Counted from the stretch's first letter, positions 15,015 to 25,428 are shown. The stretch: 64,000 nucleotides of DNA from Saprospira grandis DSM 2844 (GCF_000275825.1 NZ_JH719942.1:1911013-1975012); one strand, 5' to 3'. The notes: generated by a model not told the origin, from the sequence alone. Numbers and translations: made by a program.

Positions 15015-15423
15015 AATCCTAGAAGAGATACGGCTCAAAAAAATGCTTAAGCTTATTGAAGAAGGCCAATTTGCTGAGGTTTGGGCGACCTTAGATGAGC
15101 CCGAAGAATGGCAAGGTTGGGAAGTATGGGAAGAAGGAGAAGGAGCAAAACTAAGCAGCCGTATAGCTTATGCCTCTTTTTTTGACTTAAAACTGTTGGC
15201 TTATGGCTTTTATGCTTATTGTTTATGGAAACCAGAGCTGAAAGCTAAAGTATATCAGGCGCATGTTCTTTGTAGTTATTTGTTATTGGGAGGGTTGAGT
15301 CCTATTTCGGGTACGATAGATTTATGTGAATACCACTTAAAAGAGGCCTTGAAGCTAGATCCTGAGGATGAAGATGGTGACTTAAAAGATATGTTGAAGA
15401 GAGTAGAGGCTGATAAATATTAG
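15004..15423 (+). CDS. Hypothetical protein, second of a tandem pair
   Basis: 139 residues, cytosolic by appearance. It is helical with aromatic-rich segments (FFDLKLLAYGFYAYCLWKP) and a C-terminal TPR-like end (YHLKEALKLDPEDEDGDLKDMLKRVE). It shares layout with the preceding gene, including AVSYLLYDEMN versus LCSYLLLGGLS and the final repeat, pointing to gene duplication. The ATG at 15004 overlaps the previous gene. The pair lies directly downstream of the tandem array and unit X. Function unknown; possible roles such as immunity or adaptor protein would be pure guesswork. Confidence 0.7.
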   Translation: MLLEILEEIRLKKMLKLIEEGQFAEVWATLDEPEEWQGWEVWEEGEGAKLSSRIAYASFFDLKLLAYGFYAYCLWKPELKAKVYQAHVLCSYLLLGGLSPISGTIDLCEYHLKEALKLDPEDEDGDLKDMLKRVEADKY

Positions 15424-15464
15424 CTTTTGCTGTAGGCTTCTTCTAGATGTAGCAATACATCCAA

Positions 15465-15517
15465 AAGTTATGGGCCGATGGTTAAAACCTTCGGCTCATT
15501 GTTTTTCTACGGTTTTG
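15465..15517. terminator. Hairpin downstream of the small gene pair
   Basis: GGGCCGA...TCGGCTC with inner GGTT/AACC at about 15470-15498, followed by a GTTTTT run near 15500. It could terminate the pair; imperfect. Confidence 0.45.
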
Positions 15518-15756
15518 CAGGCGGCGAAGCCAGTTCATTTCATGAGGGTTTTAACCCTCATTCATAGATCATTGCGAAGCAATACCGCTCTTGCTGTAGG
15601 TTTCAACCTACAGTAAAAAGGAGCGAAGCGACGCGGCTGAGGGGCTGTAGCAGGGCCGCCGCAGGCGGCAGACCAAAGCGCTGAAAGCGCTGCAGGGCCG
15701 AGCGAACAGCGAGCTGCGAAATGGCCCGACCCGAGCGAAGCGAGTGGGCAGCCCCT
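15518..15756 (-). repeat. Mosaic palindromic repeat R7, type A with hairpin cassettes
   Basis: The GGGGCTGCCC end overlaps the helicase-nuclease TAG stop (TAGGGGC). Arms: CGAGCGAAGCGAG, AGCGCTGAAAGCGCT, GCCGCCGCAGGCGGC. Left of GGGGCTGTAG come the hairpins CTGTAGGTTTCAACCTACAG, ATTGCGAAGCAAT and TGAGGGTTTTAACCCTCA (15540-15615). Confidence 0.85.
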
Positions 15757-18700
15757 AATCATCCAAGGCTTCTACTTCTTCATCTCGGAAGCTGGCGGGA
15801 ATCTGCTGATGCTGCACAAAATTGCACCATTTACAGTCTTTTTTCTGGCAGCCCTCGGCAAATTCATGCCGCTTAATTTTGGCGTAGACCTCCTGCACCA
15901 ATTCGCCCATATTGGCCAGATCCTCTGCATGGATGTCCATTTCTTTTTCGGGAAAATGCCCCGCTTCATTGGGACTGATATAGTCAATTTCGGCAGAAAT
16001 GGCCCGCCCCTCGATCTGTCGAGAGCTCTCCAAAAGTAGGGCGTAAAAGACCAGCTGCCGGTAGTAATTGCCGCCCAAAGGGTTGCGTTTATGCGGCTTT
16101 CTGAAGCGCTTCTCTTCTAGCTTGCCCGTTTTGTAATCAACGATATGCCAAAGGCTGCTGCCCTTTTCTACCTGCACCAATTTATCGATGTTTCCAGTTA
16201 GGGGCACGCCCTTGTATTGGGTGCCATAAAAGGACTGCTCTAGTAAGATTTTTTTGTCCAACTCCTGCCCAAAACGCTCTTGTCGCTGCTCATAATAGCG
16301 CTTAAGATATTTGAGGCCCAAATCGAGGGCTTCCTCATAGGCTCTTTGGCTAAATAGCAAGCGTTTCATCTCCAAACGCTCTTCAAAAAGAGAGACAAAA
16401 GCGGGCAAAGAAGGCAGCCGCAACCGCGCATTGTTTTGCCCCTGCCGCAAAAGTTCTTCTAGGGCCTCATGCACCGCCTGCCCATAAAGCGCCTCTACGC
16501 TTTGGCTGCTCGGCAGGCGCAACACCCGCTGAAAATAAAAGCTCAAAGGGCAGTTGAGGTAGGCATTTAGGGCCGTTACACTCAAACGGAAGTCTTCTAG
16601 TTGGGCCGCAATTGTGGCCGGATCGACCAAAAGTTCTTGGGGTAAACGCTCGGGTAAATACTGCAAAAACTGATGTCGATATTGCTGAAGAGTAGAAGCG
16701 GGCAGCTGTACTTGCTGCTCTTCTAGCTCCGCATCAATCATCAAATCATCGACAAAAGAGAGGCGTTTACAAGATTTCCCTTGGCTGTCATTAGCATGGT
16801 AGGAGATCCGCAAATAGGCCCTAGAACGAGTCATGGCCACATAAAATAAGCGGCGGCTGGCCTCTTCTTGGTCCAAAACCGCATGGGCCTGCGATAAGTT
16901 ATCGGGTAATTTGAACTTCTTGATGCTTCGGCGGCTATTGGGGCCCCAAGTTCCATCCAAACAATGCAGCATAAAGACATACTGAAACTCTAGGCCCTTA
17001 GAGGCGTGAGCGGTCAGTAATTGCACCCCATCTTCGGCATAGCGGCTATGCGTCATGGGCAAGCGCAGCTGATTGTCTTTCATGCGCTGGATCAGCTCCA
17101 AAAGGCCCCATAAATTAAGCTCCTCTTTTCGCTCTGACTCCCTGCGGACAAAGTCGAAAAAGGTATTGAGCAAACCCAAATACCAATCTTTTTCTGCGGC
17201 TTCACTGGCGTACTGCAATAGGCCCGATCGGTTAAATAAAAGCTCCATCAATCGACTGAGCGGCTCATTGACCGACCAATCTGTGGCCTCATCAAAAAAC
17301 TCGACCAAAGCCCTGATTTTTTCGGGGGCAATGAGCCGCAGTTCTGTCAAATCAGGAGCCATCTGCAGCAGGTCCCGCCAAGCTAAGGGCTCTTTTTCCT
17401 TGGCCAAATAACGGCGGCGGTTTTCCCGCACCATATAGTTGACCAACTTGCGTCGGTCGCTGGCCAAAATGGGAATAAACTGAAAGTGCAAGAGCTCATA
17501 AAGGTATTCTTCTCCCGAATAAGGTTGCTCAAATTCTAAAGCCAAATACTCCAACAGCAGCAAGAAGTTCTTAATCAAACTCTCTTCTAAGATATTGATT
17601 TGCCGCTTGGTTTGATAGGGAATTTCAGCCTGCTCCAATAAACGGATCAGGTCCTGAGACTGCCGGTGACGAGCGTAGATAATGGCTACCTCCGCCAGGT
17701 TTTGCTTTTCGGCTTGTAGCTGCTTAATCTTTTCGACAATCGCAACTTCTTCCTCAAAAGCCGTGGGGTATTGTTGTAGTTCTAGCTCTATTTCTTCGCC
17801 CTGCTTAAAGGGGCGGCGCGCCCTGAGTTTTTTGTCCAGCTCCAAAGCCTCCAACAAAGAAATAATGCGCAATTCATTATGGTCGATCAGGGCTTTGGAG
17901 GCATCCAAAATCTCTTGACTCGAGCGGTAGTTATCTTGCAACATGACCAAGCTCAGGCCATTTTGATAGCGCTCAAAAAAGTCGATCAGGTTTTTTACCC
18001 GAGCTCCCTGAAACTCAAAAATAGATTGGTCGTCATCACCCACAATAAAGATATTGGGCTGCTCCCAAAAGCCAATGAGCTGCATCAAAATCTGGTTTTG
18101 CGCTCCATTGGTATCCTGAAATTCATCGACCAAGATATAGAGATATTGTTCTTGATAGCGCAACAGCAACTCCTCCTGTTCGGGGTCCAAAAAGGCCCGC
18201 AACACCCAAAGAATCATATCGGCATAGTCATAACAACTGGCCTCTTCCATCAAAAACTCATATTCCTCAAAGAGGGCCGCGGCAGACAATAGCCGTTGCA
18301 TCCGCTCTTTTTCTTCCTGGTAGGCCTTGAGTTTGAGATCGCCCTTTTTATAGTTGCTACCATTTCGCTGATAGCGATACTTTTTATCCTCCTTGATATA
18401 ATCGAGATAATCCTCAATTTTTTCTTGGACCAGCTCGAGGGTCCAGCCCTCTGTTTTCATCAACTGAAACAGCCGCAGCAATTGGCCCTCATAGCGATAA
18501 GGTTGGCGGCGAGAGCGACGCAAAGGATGATCGGGCTCCAAACCATCTAGCAATTGACGAGCAAAATCAATCTGCTCTAGTTCTGTGGCCAATTGCCAGT
18601 TTTTCTGCCCAAAGTTATCGGGATTTTCAAGGATGACCTTATTGCAAAAAGAATGAAAGGTATAAATATGAATGCGGTAGGCCTCTGGACCAATAAATTC

Positions 18701-18907
18701 CAATAATCGCTGACGCATGGCCTGCACGCCAGCATCCGTAAAGGTCAAACAAAGAATGTTGTAGGGTCGGCTATCGGTCTGCAAAAGGATTTGCCCAATC
18801 CGCGCCGCCAAAATATGCGTTTTGCCCGTCCCTGGCCCAGCAATCGTCATTACGGGCCCTTCAATCTGCTCCACGGCCGCCCGCTGCGAATCATTGAGCT
18901 GCTTCAT
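15755..18907 (-). CDS. UvrD/Rep-family helicase fused to a RecB/AddB-type iron-sulfur nuclease
   Basis: About 1050 residues from ATG 18907 (MKQLNDSQRAAVEQ); an ATG at 18964 is possible. Superfamily 1A helicase motifs appear in order: Q-motif LNDSQ, Walker A GPGTGKT (24-30), Walker B VDEFQDTN, GDDDQSIFEFQGA, QLLTAHASKGLEF and RRLFYVAMTRS. The C-terminal 270 residues form a PD-(D/E)XK nuclease: GQAVHEALEELL, GNIDKLVQV, WHIVDYKTGK, YYRQLVFYALLL. One Cys before it (NCPLSFYFQ, about residue 786) and three at the end (CQKKDCKWC, about 1019-1029) match the iron-staple seen in AddB-like nucleases. It should unwind and degrade DNA ends. No AddA/AddB partner is adjacent. Confidence 0.92.
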   Translation of the reverse strand: MKQLNDSQRAAVEQIEGPVMTIAGPGTGKTHILAARIGQILLQTDSRPYNILCLTFTDAGVQAMRQRLLEFIGPEAYRIHIYTFHSFCNKVILENPDNFGQKNWQLATELEQIDFARQLLDGLEPDHPLRRSRRQPYRYEGQLLRLFQLMKTEGWTLELVQEKIEDYLDYIKEDKKYRYQRNGSNYKKGDLKLKAYQEEKERMQRLLSAAALFEEYEFLMEEASCYDYADMILWVLRAFLDPEQEELLLRYQEQYLYILVDEFQDTNGAQNQILMQLIGFWEQPNIFIVGDDDQSIFEFQGARVKNLIDFFERYQNGLSLVMLQDNYRSSQEILDASKALIDHNELRIISLLEALELDKKLRARRPFKQGEEIELELQQYPTAFEEEVAIVEKIKQLQAEKQNLAEVAIIYARHRQSQDLIRLLEQAEIPYQTKRQINILEESLIKNFLLLLEYLALEFEQPYSGEEYLYELLHFQFIPILASDRRKLVNYMVRENRRRYLAKEKEPLAWRDLLQMAPDLTELRLIAPEKIRALVEFFDEATDWSVNEPLSRLMELLFNRSGLLQYASEAAEKDWYLGLLNTFFDFVRRESERKEELNLWGLLELIQRMKDNQLRLPMTHSRYAEDGVQLLTAHASKGLEFQYVFMLHCLDGTWGPNSRRSIKKFKLPDNLSQAHAVLDQEEASRRLFYVAMTRSRAYLRISYHANDSQGKSCKRLSFVDDLMIDAELEEQQVQLPASTLQQYRHQFLQYLPERLPQELLVDPATIAAQLEDFRLSVTALNAYLNCPLSFYFQRVLRLPSSQSVEALYGQAVHEALEELLRQGQNNARLRLPSLPAFVSLFEERLEMKRLLFSQRAYEEALDLGLKYLKRYYEQRQERFGQELDKKILLEQSFYGTQYKGVPLTGNIDKLVQVEKGSSLWHIVDYKTGKLEEKRFRKPHKRNPLGGNYYRQLVFYALLLESSRQIEGRAISAEIDYISPNEAGHFPEKEMDIHAEDLANMGELVQEVYAKIKRHEFAEGCQKKDCKWCNFVQHQQIPASFRDEEVEALDD

Positions 18908-19060
18908 AATTTTTTCAAAGCGACGATGATAAAGCGACTGCCGATAAGATAATTTGGGGGCCATAAGCAAGGTTAAAAGCGATCAAAAAACAGCTCTAAA
19001 GATAAGGCTTTTTAATCAGGCTGGGCCATCTGAAAGATAAATCTCTCTTTCTTATTATTT

Positions 19061-19213
19061 TTTTGGGGCTGCCCCGCCCTGCGGGCGGGTCGGGCTGTTT
19101 CAGGGCTCGCAGGTTTGCTCGGCCCTTCGCTTTTTTCGCTGCGCTCAAAAAGCTCGGTCTGGCCTTCGGCCACCCTTGTCCATCCCTCAGCCTGCGGCGG
19201 CTTCGCCGCCTGC
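19061..19213 (+). repeat. Mosaic palindromic repeat R8, type A
   Basis: TTTTGGGGCTGCC at the left. Arms CCGCCCTGCGGGCGGG, GCTTTTT/AAAAAGC, GGCCTTCGGCC, and GGCGGCTTCGCCGCC. It lies between two minus-strand genes with its T-end toward the 5' side of the helicase gene, against the usual orientation. Confidence 0.85.
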
Positions 19214-19284
19214 AAAACCGTAGAAAAGAATATTTTCTTACTGTTCTGTTTTTAGCTGCTGCTCAAAGGCCCAAAAGCCATCAT

Positions 19285-20259
19285 TCAATCCCAATAAACC
19301 CAAGCTTTCATTTTGATACAGGAGATTTTATATTCTTTGGTATCATGATAAATACAGCTTGTTTGCCAGGCTAAAGGCTGTTGCGGGGCTTTGGTTGTGT
19401 AGCTTTGAAAAGCGTAACTACTACAATAAGGAGACTTTAGCAGCTCTGTTCTAAGTCCTGTTCGATGCCGCCTGCTGTAAGAAATTACATGACCATTTTG
19501 GTCAGTACGAACTCGCCATCGCTCTAAGTCGGTAATTGTGGTGTCTTTGGCCGAATAAGAGGGAGCCTCTAGATGAGCAGAATCTTTAACGGCTTCTACA
19601 ACTACCCAAAAGCCATCCTTAGGTACTTCTATTCGGTAATCTTGAAGGTCGCATTTTTGCCAAGCATTTTTTTGTTCGGGAATAAAGTCAATAGGAGGAC
19701 TGATTGCTTGGCCTGGAACGCTATCTTGATGACTATAAATCCAAAGTCTAAAAGCATTTTCCCAACCTCTTTTATTGATTACATCAAAGGCAATTTCTGC
19801 TAGATAACCTGTCTTTTGCTCTCTATTTTCAAAATATCGGGCATTCCGCTGCCTAAGATAACGAGTGTTATCTGAGCTAAATTTATTAAAAAAGTAAGCT
19901 TTTATTTTTACCGTTTTTCCTTGAGGGCGGATGCGTTTCTTCTTTGCTTTTTTGGCCTTGACGGTAATCCCTTCTAATTGATGAGCTTGGGGGCTTAACC
20001 AAATGGTATCTGTATGCAGCTGAGCTAAGATAATGGCTGCATTGGGGTAGTTAAGGCTACGGACAAAAAGGCTATCTTGTTGAAATTCTGCTGCAATAGT
20101 TAGTTGGCCCAAACTATCTGTACTCCAATGCTGACTATGATCCTTTAAGCTAAGGCTAGTGTAGGGAATGGGGGTTTGGCTTTCCTCATCAAATAGAAAG
20201 TAGGAGCTAGTTTGGGCGTGAAGAGAAAAAGAGAACAGGAGGAAAAAAAGTAGTCTCAT
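19285..20259 (-). CDS. Secreted protein with carboxypeptidase-regulatory-like domain
   Basis: 324 residues from the ATG at 20259, which gives a signal peptide (MRLLFFLLFSFSLHAQ); the longer frame only adds sequence without one. Residues about 20-110 resemble the CarboxypepD_reg-like (CNA-B-type) beta-sandwich common in Bacteroidota envelope proteins: DEESQTPIPYTSLSLKDHSQHWSTDSLGQ, ending with HQLEGITVKAKK. The rest has no motif I can name; it is basic, with paired Cys near the end. It should be periplasmic or on the outer membrane. It is separated from cydB by R9 and a terminator, so it is not part of that operon. Function unknown. Confidence 0.78.
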   Translation of the reverse strand: MRLLFFLLFSFSLHAQTSSYFLFDEESQTPIPYTSLSLKDHSQHWSTDSLGQLTIAAEFQQDSLFVRSLNYPNAAIILAQLHTDTIWLSPQAHQLEGITVKAKKAKKKRIRPQGKTVKIKAYFFNKFSSDNTRYLRQRNARYFENREQKTGYLAEIAFDVINKRGWENAFRLWIYSHQDSVPGQAISPPIDFIPEQKNAWQKCDLQDYRIEVPKDGFWVVVEAVKDSAHLEAPSYSAKDTTITDLERWRVRTDQNGHVISYSRRHRTGLRTELLKSPYCSSYAFQSYTTKAPQQPLAWQTSCIYHDTKEYKISCIKMKAWVYWD

Positions 20260-20330
20260 CTTTAGTGACAATTGTTTAGGTGTAAATAAAGGCAAAGCTA
20301 AAAGAATACTTTTTTTAGCCATAAAATTTT

Positions 20331-20500
20331 GGGGCCGAAGCAAAACGGCTAGCCTGAAAACCAAAGGATGAGCGGCCTAGCGATGCGGCGGGGTGGCCGT
20401 CAGGCCAGACCGAGTTTTTGAGCGCAGCGAAAAAACGAAGGGCCGAGCGAGCAGCGAGCCCCAAAGCGTAGCGCCGCAGCTTTGCTGCGGAGGCCCCAAA
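20331..20500 (-). repeat. Mosaic palindromic repeat R9, type B
   Basis: TTTTGGGGCCTCC end at the right, touching the cydB terminator. Arms CCGCAGCAAAGCTGCGG, an AGTTTTT/AAAAACT hairpin, GGCCGTCAGGCC. The CATCGCTAGGCC end is followed by an extension (AACGGCTAGCC region) that is also present beside R13. The core is nearly identical to R11. Confidence 0.85.
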
Positions 20501-20534
20501 AAAAAGCCCCATTCTTGACGAGCAAGAACAGGGC
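20498..20534 (-). terminator. Terminator of cydAB
   Basis: On the minus strand GCCCTGTTCTTGC folds with CAAGAATGGGGC, then T8 that runs into the TTTTGGGG end of R9. It is 22 bp after the cydB stop. Confidence 0.8.
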
Positions 20535-20555
20535 AGTACAGCGGCTTATGAAAAA

Positions 20556-21572
20556 TTAGATCGTTTCTTCGGGGCCATGGCCTTTGAAGACTACATAAAG
20601 GTAGCCTAGGGCCGGTAAGATAAAGAGTGAGCCGAGCATCAGGGCCCAACCGAGCACGGCCAAGGTGGCATCGGGGGCGCGGCTATCGTAGAGGTCTAGG
20701 CTGCCTCCATTGCTGAGCATAATGGCGTGCGGATAATGTACAAGCAACCAAGCGCCAAGAATGAGGACCGTTTGGGCGCCAGCCATTAGGCGAGCGAGGA
20801 CCACCTTTCCTTGGCGGATCGTTTTAAACAGAAAGGGGAGGAGGATGCTGGCCAAAGCAACTGCAACAATACTGAGCGGGCTACTAATCAACTCATTAAA
20901 GAGAGGGAGACCATCGACATAGGCCGCAACAAAAACGACCACACCAATAGCTACAGAAGCCAACAGCCACTTCCAAGCCTTAGCAATAAAAAACTCCTTG
21001 ACCTCGGGGTCTTCATTTTCGCCAATGAGGTAAACGGCGGCTAGAAAAGCGAAAAGCGCTGTAGCGAGAAAGCCCACACTGATCGAGAAGAAATTGAACC
21101 AAGGCGCAATATATCCGGTATAGAAATCGGTGGCATTGGGGTCAATTTTGCCTAGGCTCATTGCGCCAAAAGTAATGCCGATAAAGAGCGTAGACACCAG
21201 GCTTCCCCAGACAAACACCCGTTGATACATCAACTGGCTTTTTTCGTCCTTGATGGCATCATAATGTTTAAAGGCGTAGGCTGTTCCTCGGAAAATAATG
21301 CCCAGCAGCAGAATAAAAACGGGGATATGCAGGGCGGTAGAAACCACCTTAAAGATAGCGGGAAAGCCCATAAAGCTAATCACTACAGCAATCACCAGCC
21401 ACATATGGTTGGCCTCCCAGATGGGGCCAATGGCCCGGCCGATTACTTTTTCGGCCTTGGGCGTAGTAGATAAAAGCTGAATCACGCCGGCGCCAAAATC
21501 GGCTCCGCCCAAGAGGGCATAGAGGAGCAAAGAAAGGAGCAGGAAGCTCAGCACGACAATATACATAAACAT
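20556..21572 (-). CDS. cydB: Cytochrome bd-type quinol oxidase, subunit II
   Basis: 338 residues, with eight or nine membrane helices. Family features include the N-terminal LLYALLGGADFGAGVIQLL (GGADFG), the PIWEANHMWLVIAVVISFMGFP block, and GTAYAFKHYD. With CydA it forms the bd oxidase, which reduces O2 to water using quinol and makes proton motive force without pumping; it has high oxygen affinity. It begins 21 bp after cydA and shares its transcript, ending in an intrinsic terminator. Start ATG at 21572; a second ATG two codons later is equally plausible. The His and Glu of the conserved N-terminal half are present; no truncation. Confidence 0.97.
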   Translation of the reverse strand: MFMYIVVLSFLLLSLLLYALLGGADFGAGVIQLLSTTPKAEKVIGRAIGPIWEANHMWLVIAVVISFMGFPAIFKVVSTALHIPVFILLLGIIFRGTAYAFKHYDAIKDEKSQLMYQRVFVWGSLVSTLFIGITFGAMSLGKIDPNATDFYTGYIAPWFNFFSISVGFLATALFAFLAAVYLIGENEDPEVKEFFIAKAWKWLLASVAIGVVVFVAAYVDGLPLFNELISSPLSIVAVALASILLPFLFKTIRQGKVVLARLMAGAQTVLILGAWLLVHYPHAIMLSNGGSLDLYDSRAPDATLAVLGWALMLGSLFILPALGYLYVVFKGHGPEETI

Positions 21573-21593
21573 AAAATCGGTCTTTTGGAGGAG

Positions 21594-22973
21594 CTATAAT
21601 TCTTCTATAACTTCTGTTTTGGTATTTGCTTTATTTTGGCTGAGGTCAATTTCCTCATCCATACTATCGTAGTTTTGGGCTAGCGTTTGGACCTGTCGTT
21701 TCATGAGCCAGCTCACCAAAACGGCCAAAAGCGTATAGACAACAACCACCGTATAGAAAGAATATTGAATCCCTGGCATAGGAGTAACGGCCTCTTTGGT
21801 CCGCATAATTCCGTTGATAATCCAGGGTTGGCGGCCCACCTCGGTGACGGTCCAGCCCGCTTCTACGGCCAACATTCCTAGGGGGGTGCTAAGCGCCACC
21901 AGCCAAAGGAAATTTTTGTGTCCCAGCCATCGGGGGCGGAACTTTTGGGCAAAAAAGTAGAGAAAAGCGACCATCATCAGGAAGGTCCCTGCGCCCACCA
22001 TAATTTGGAAAGCGAAGTGAGTAACGGCCACAGGGGGGCGTTCATCCTCTGGAATTTGGTCAAGTCCCATCACCTCTTGCTTAAAGTCGCCATGGGCCAA
22101 AAAGCTCAATAGGCCGGGGATCTTGATGCCATAATGTACCTCGCCAGTTTCCTCATTAGGAATACCGCCAATCAATAGGCCGGCATATTCCTCGGTATGG
22201 AAGTGGGCCTCCATAGCGGCCAATTTGGCGGGTTGGCGGACGGCCACATCCTTGGCCGAAATATCCCCACTAATGGGTTGTAGAAAAGCGGCAATTCCAC
22301 CTACCAGCAGTGCAATGCGCATGGCTTGTTGGTGAAAGCGGTTGGCGGGTTTACGGATCAGCAAAAAGGCGTGCACCCCTGCTACAGCAAAGCCCGTAGC
22401 CGTAAATGCGGCTAAAATCATGTGTAGGGCTTGGGTAAACCAGGCGGGATTAAACATAGCCGCAATGGGGTCAATGTTGCTATAGGTATTGGTTAAGGGA
22501 TCATAATCGAAACCCGTGGGGCTATTCATCCAGGCATTGGCCGCAACGACCAAAATACCAGAAGCCACCCCAGAAATACCGACCACAAGGCCAGAGCTCC
22601 AGTGAATCCATTTGGGGATTTTTCCCCAACCATAAAGAAAAAGGCCAAGAGCAATCGCCTCAATAAAAAAGGCGGTTCCCTCTAAAGAAAAGGGCATTCC
22701 GAAGATAGGGCCGGCATGCTCCATAAATTCGGGCCAGAGTAGGCCCAACTCAAATGATAAAACGGTGCCCGAAACCGCACCGGTGGCAAAAAAGATCGCC
22801 ACCCCTTTAGACCAAGCTTTACTGAGGTCCTTATACACAGCATCTCCAGTTTTAATATAACGCCAGTGCGCAATAGCCATCAGGAAAGGCATGGCCATAC
22901 CCACACAGGCAAAGATGATATGAAACCCCAAAGAAAAAGCCATCTGTAAACGGGCTGCAAGTAGGTCTCCCAT
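21594..22973 (-). CDS. cydA: Cytochrome bd-type quinol oxidase, subunit I
   Basis: 459 residues. The heme b595/d ligand His is H18 in LGFHIIFACVGM, and the second axial region is ARLQMAFSLG. The conserved GRQPWIINGIMRTKEAVTP block near the end of the Q-loop is complete. The length is that of the short Q-loop type, not the longer Escherichia form. It carries the quinol site and the three hemes b558, b595 and d. First gene of a cydA-cydB operon read leftwards; the 426-bp gap to atpD holds promoters for both directions, though I see no clean TAnnTTTG box on the cydA side. Confidence 0.97.
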   Translation of the reverse strand: MGDLLAARLQMAFSLGFHIIFACVGMAMPFLMAIAHWRYIKTGDAVYKDLSKAWSKGVAIFFATGAVSGTVLSFELGLLWPEFMEHAGPIFGMPFSLEGTAFFIEAIALGLFLYGWGKIPKWIHWSSGLVVGISGVASGILVVAANAWMNSPTGFDYDPLTNTYSNIDPIAAMFNPAWFTQALHMILAAFTATGFAVAGVHAFLLIRKPANRFHQQAMRIALLVGGIAAFLQPISGDISAKDVAVRQPAKLAAMEAHFHTEEYAGLLIGGIPNEETGEVHYGIKIPGLLSFLAHGDFKQEVMGLDQIPEDERPPVAVTHFAFQIMVGAGTFLMMVAFLYFFAQKFRPRWLGHKNFLWLVALSTPLGMLAVEAGWTVTEVGRQPWIINGIMRTKEAVTPMPGIQYSFYTVVVVYTLLAVLVSWLMKRQVQTLAQNYDSMDEEIDLSQNKANTKTEVIEEL

Positions 22974-23316
22974 AATGATATATACTTTTAGTTGGTGTAA
23001 TTATGAAGTAGTATTTTCTTGTCTCAAAAGAAGAGCTTTTAAGGCTGTTCCGTTGTGATAATCAACACAAAGGAGGGGCTTTGGCTCTTTAATAAATTGT
23101 AAAAAAGTTATACAAAAGAGGACTCCCATATTATTAAACCGCCTAATCATTAATAAAGCTGGTCCGCTAAAGCCTAGCTGGCCGTTATTTATTCTGTTTG
23201 CGATTTTTAGCCCTAAAAATATTCTGTTTGGGCTTTTCAATCCTAATTTTCTTCTGTAGGCCTACTATTGTATAGAAAAACAAGCAGTTAGAGCAGGCGA
23301 ATAGGGGCTTTATTTT
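22974..23316. other. Divergent promoter region between cydA and atpD
   Basis: AT-rich, with no credible ORF. It contains a repeated ATTCTGTTTG (about 23189-23198 and 23220-23229), which could be a binding site. Otherwise nothing recognised. Confidence 0.4.
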
Positions 23317-23345
23317 TTTGTTTTTATGATAAAGGCCTATCTTTG
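23317..23345 (+). promoter_or_regulatory. Bacteroidota-type promoter of atpD
   Basis: TTTG at 23317-23320, 17-bp gap, TATCTTTG at 23338-23345: a full -33/-7 match. Predicted leader about 50 nt. Confidence 0.75.
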
Positions 23346-23357
23346 CGCTGATTTTAG

Positions 23358-24908
<1,551 letters not shown>

Positions 24909-24927
24909 TCTAATAGATAAATAGATC

Positions 24928-24963
24928 TTAGCCGTGGCTATTCCGGCCGCGGCTAATTTTTTT
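24928..24963 (+). terminator. Terminator-like hairpin between atpD and atpC
   Basis: TTAGCCGTGG pairs with CCGCGGCTAA (one G-T), followed by seven T. It lies 20 bp after the atpD stop and 24 bp before atpC. It may reduce atpC transcription relative to atpD. Confidence 0.75.
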
Positions 24964-24986
24964 AGGCCATCATACAAGATATTATT

Positions 24987-25226
24987 ATGGAACTCATTGT
25001 ATTGACGCCAGATAAGAAAGTTTTTGAAGGCAAAATCAGCAGCATTACGGTGCCTGGTGTAGATGGAGAATTTGAGGTGCTAGAAAATCACGCCGCTATT
25101 GTGGCCTCTTTGCAGGCTGGCGATGTGAGCTTTTTGGCCCAAGAAGGTGGTAAGCAAGAACTCGCTATCCAAAGCGGATTTATCGAGGTGCTCGATAATA
25201 AGGTTTCTCTGCTCGTTCAAGAGTAG
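24987..25226 (+). CDS. atpC: F1Fo ATP synthase subunit epsilon (short form)
   Basis: 79 residues comprising only the N-terminal beta-sandwich (MELIVLTPDKKVFEGKISSITVPGVDGEFEVLENHAAIVASLQAGDVSF, here described as blocks LTPDKKVF, VPGVDGEFEVL and HAAIVASL). The C-terminal two-helix domain, which inhibits the enzyme in many bacteria, is absent. This short form is normal for Bacteroidota. The protein connects the central stalk subunit gamma to the c-ring. It lies 78 bp after atpD behind a terminator-like hairpin and ends at a strong terminator, so expression depends on read-through or a promoter inside the gap. Confidence 0.95.
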   Translation: MELIVLTPDKKVFEGKISSITVPGVDGEFEVLENHAAIVASLQAGDVSFLAQEGGKQELAIQSGFIEVLDNKVSLLVQE

Positions 25227-25248
25227 ACCGCCTTTCCACGCTCCCATA

Positions 25249-25287
25249 AGAGACGCTTCTTTTTGATAAGGAGCGTCTCTTTTTTTT
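25249..25287 (+). terminator. Intrinsic terminator after atpC
   Basis: AGAGACGCT pairs perfectly with AGCGTCTCT, then T7, which merges into the TTTTGGGG of R10. Confidence 0.9.
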
Positions 25288-25428
25288 GGGGCTGCCCCGC
25301 CCTGCGGGCGGGTCGGGCTGTGTCGCAGCTCGCAGGTCTGCTCGGCCCTGCGCCGCCAAAGGCGGCTGGGTCTGGCGCTTCGCGCCACTGCTGTCCATCC
25401 CTCAGCCTGCGGCGGCTTCGCCGCCTGC
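25284..25428 (+). repeat. Mosaic palindromic repeat R10, type A
   Basis: Starts inside the T run of the atpC terminator. Arms CCGCCCTGCGGGCGGG, GCCGCCAAAGGCGGC, GGCGCTTCGCGCC and GGCGGCTTCGCCGCC. Confidence 0.9.

Noticed and set aside
15755..18970. Cas4/Cas-like nuclease because of the 1+3 Cys pattern
   Set aside because: The same pattern occurs in AddB-type nucleases, and the fusion to a UvrD helicase with no CRISPR fits the latter.
23001..23240. 79-codon minus-strand ORF between cydA and atpD
   Set aside because: Starts upstream of cydA in its promoter region with no motif or spacing evidence.
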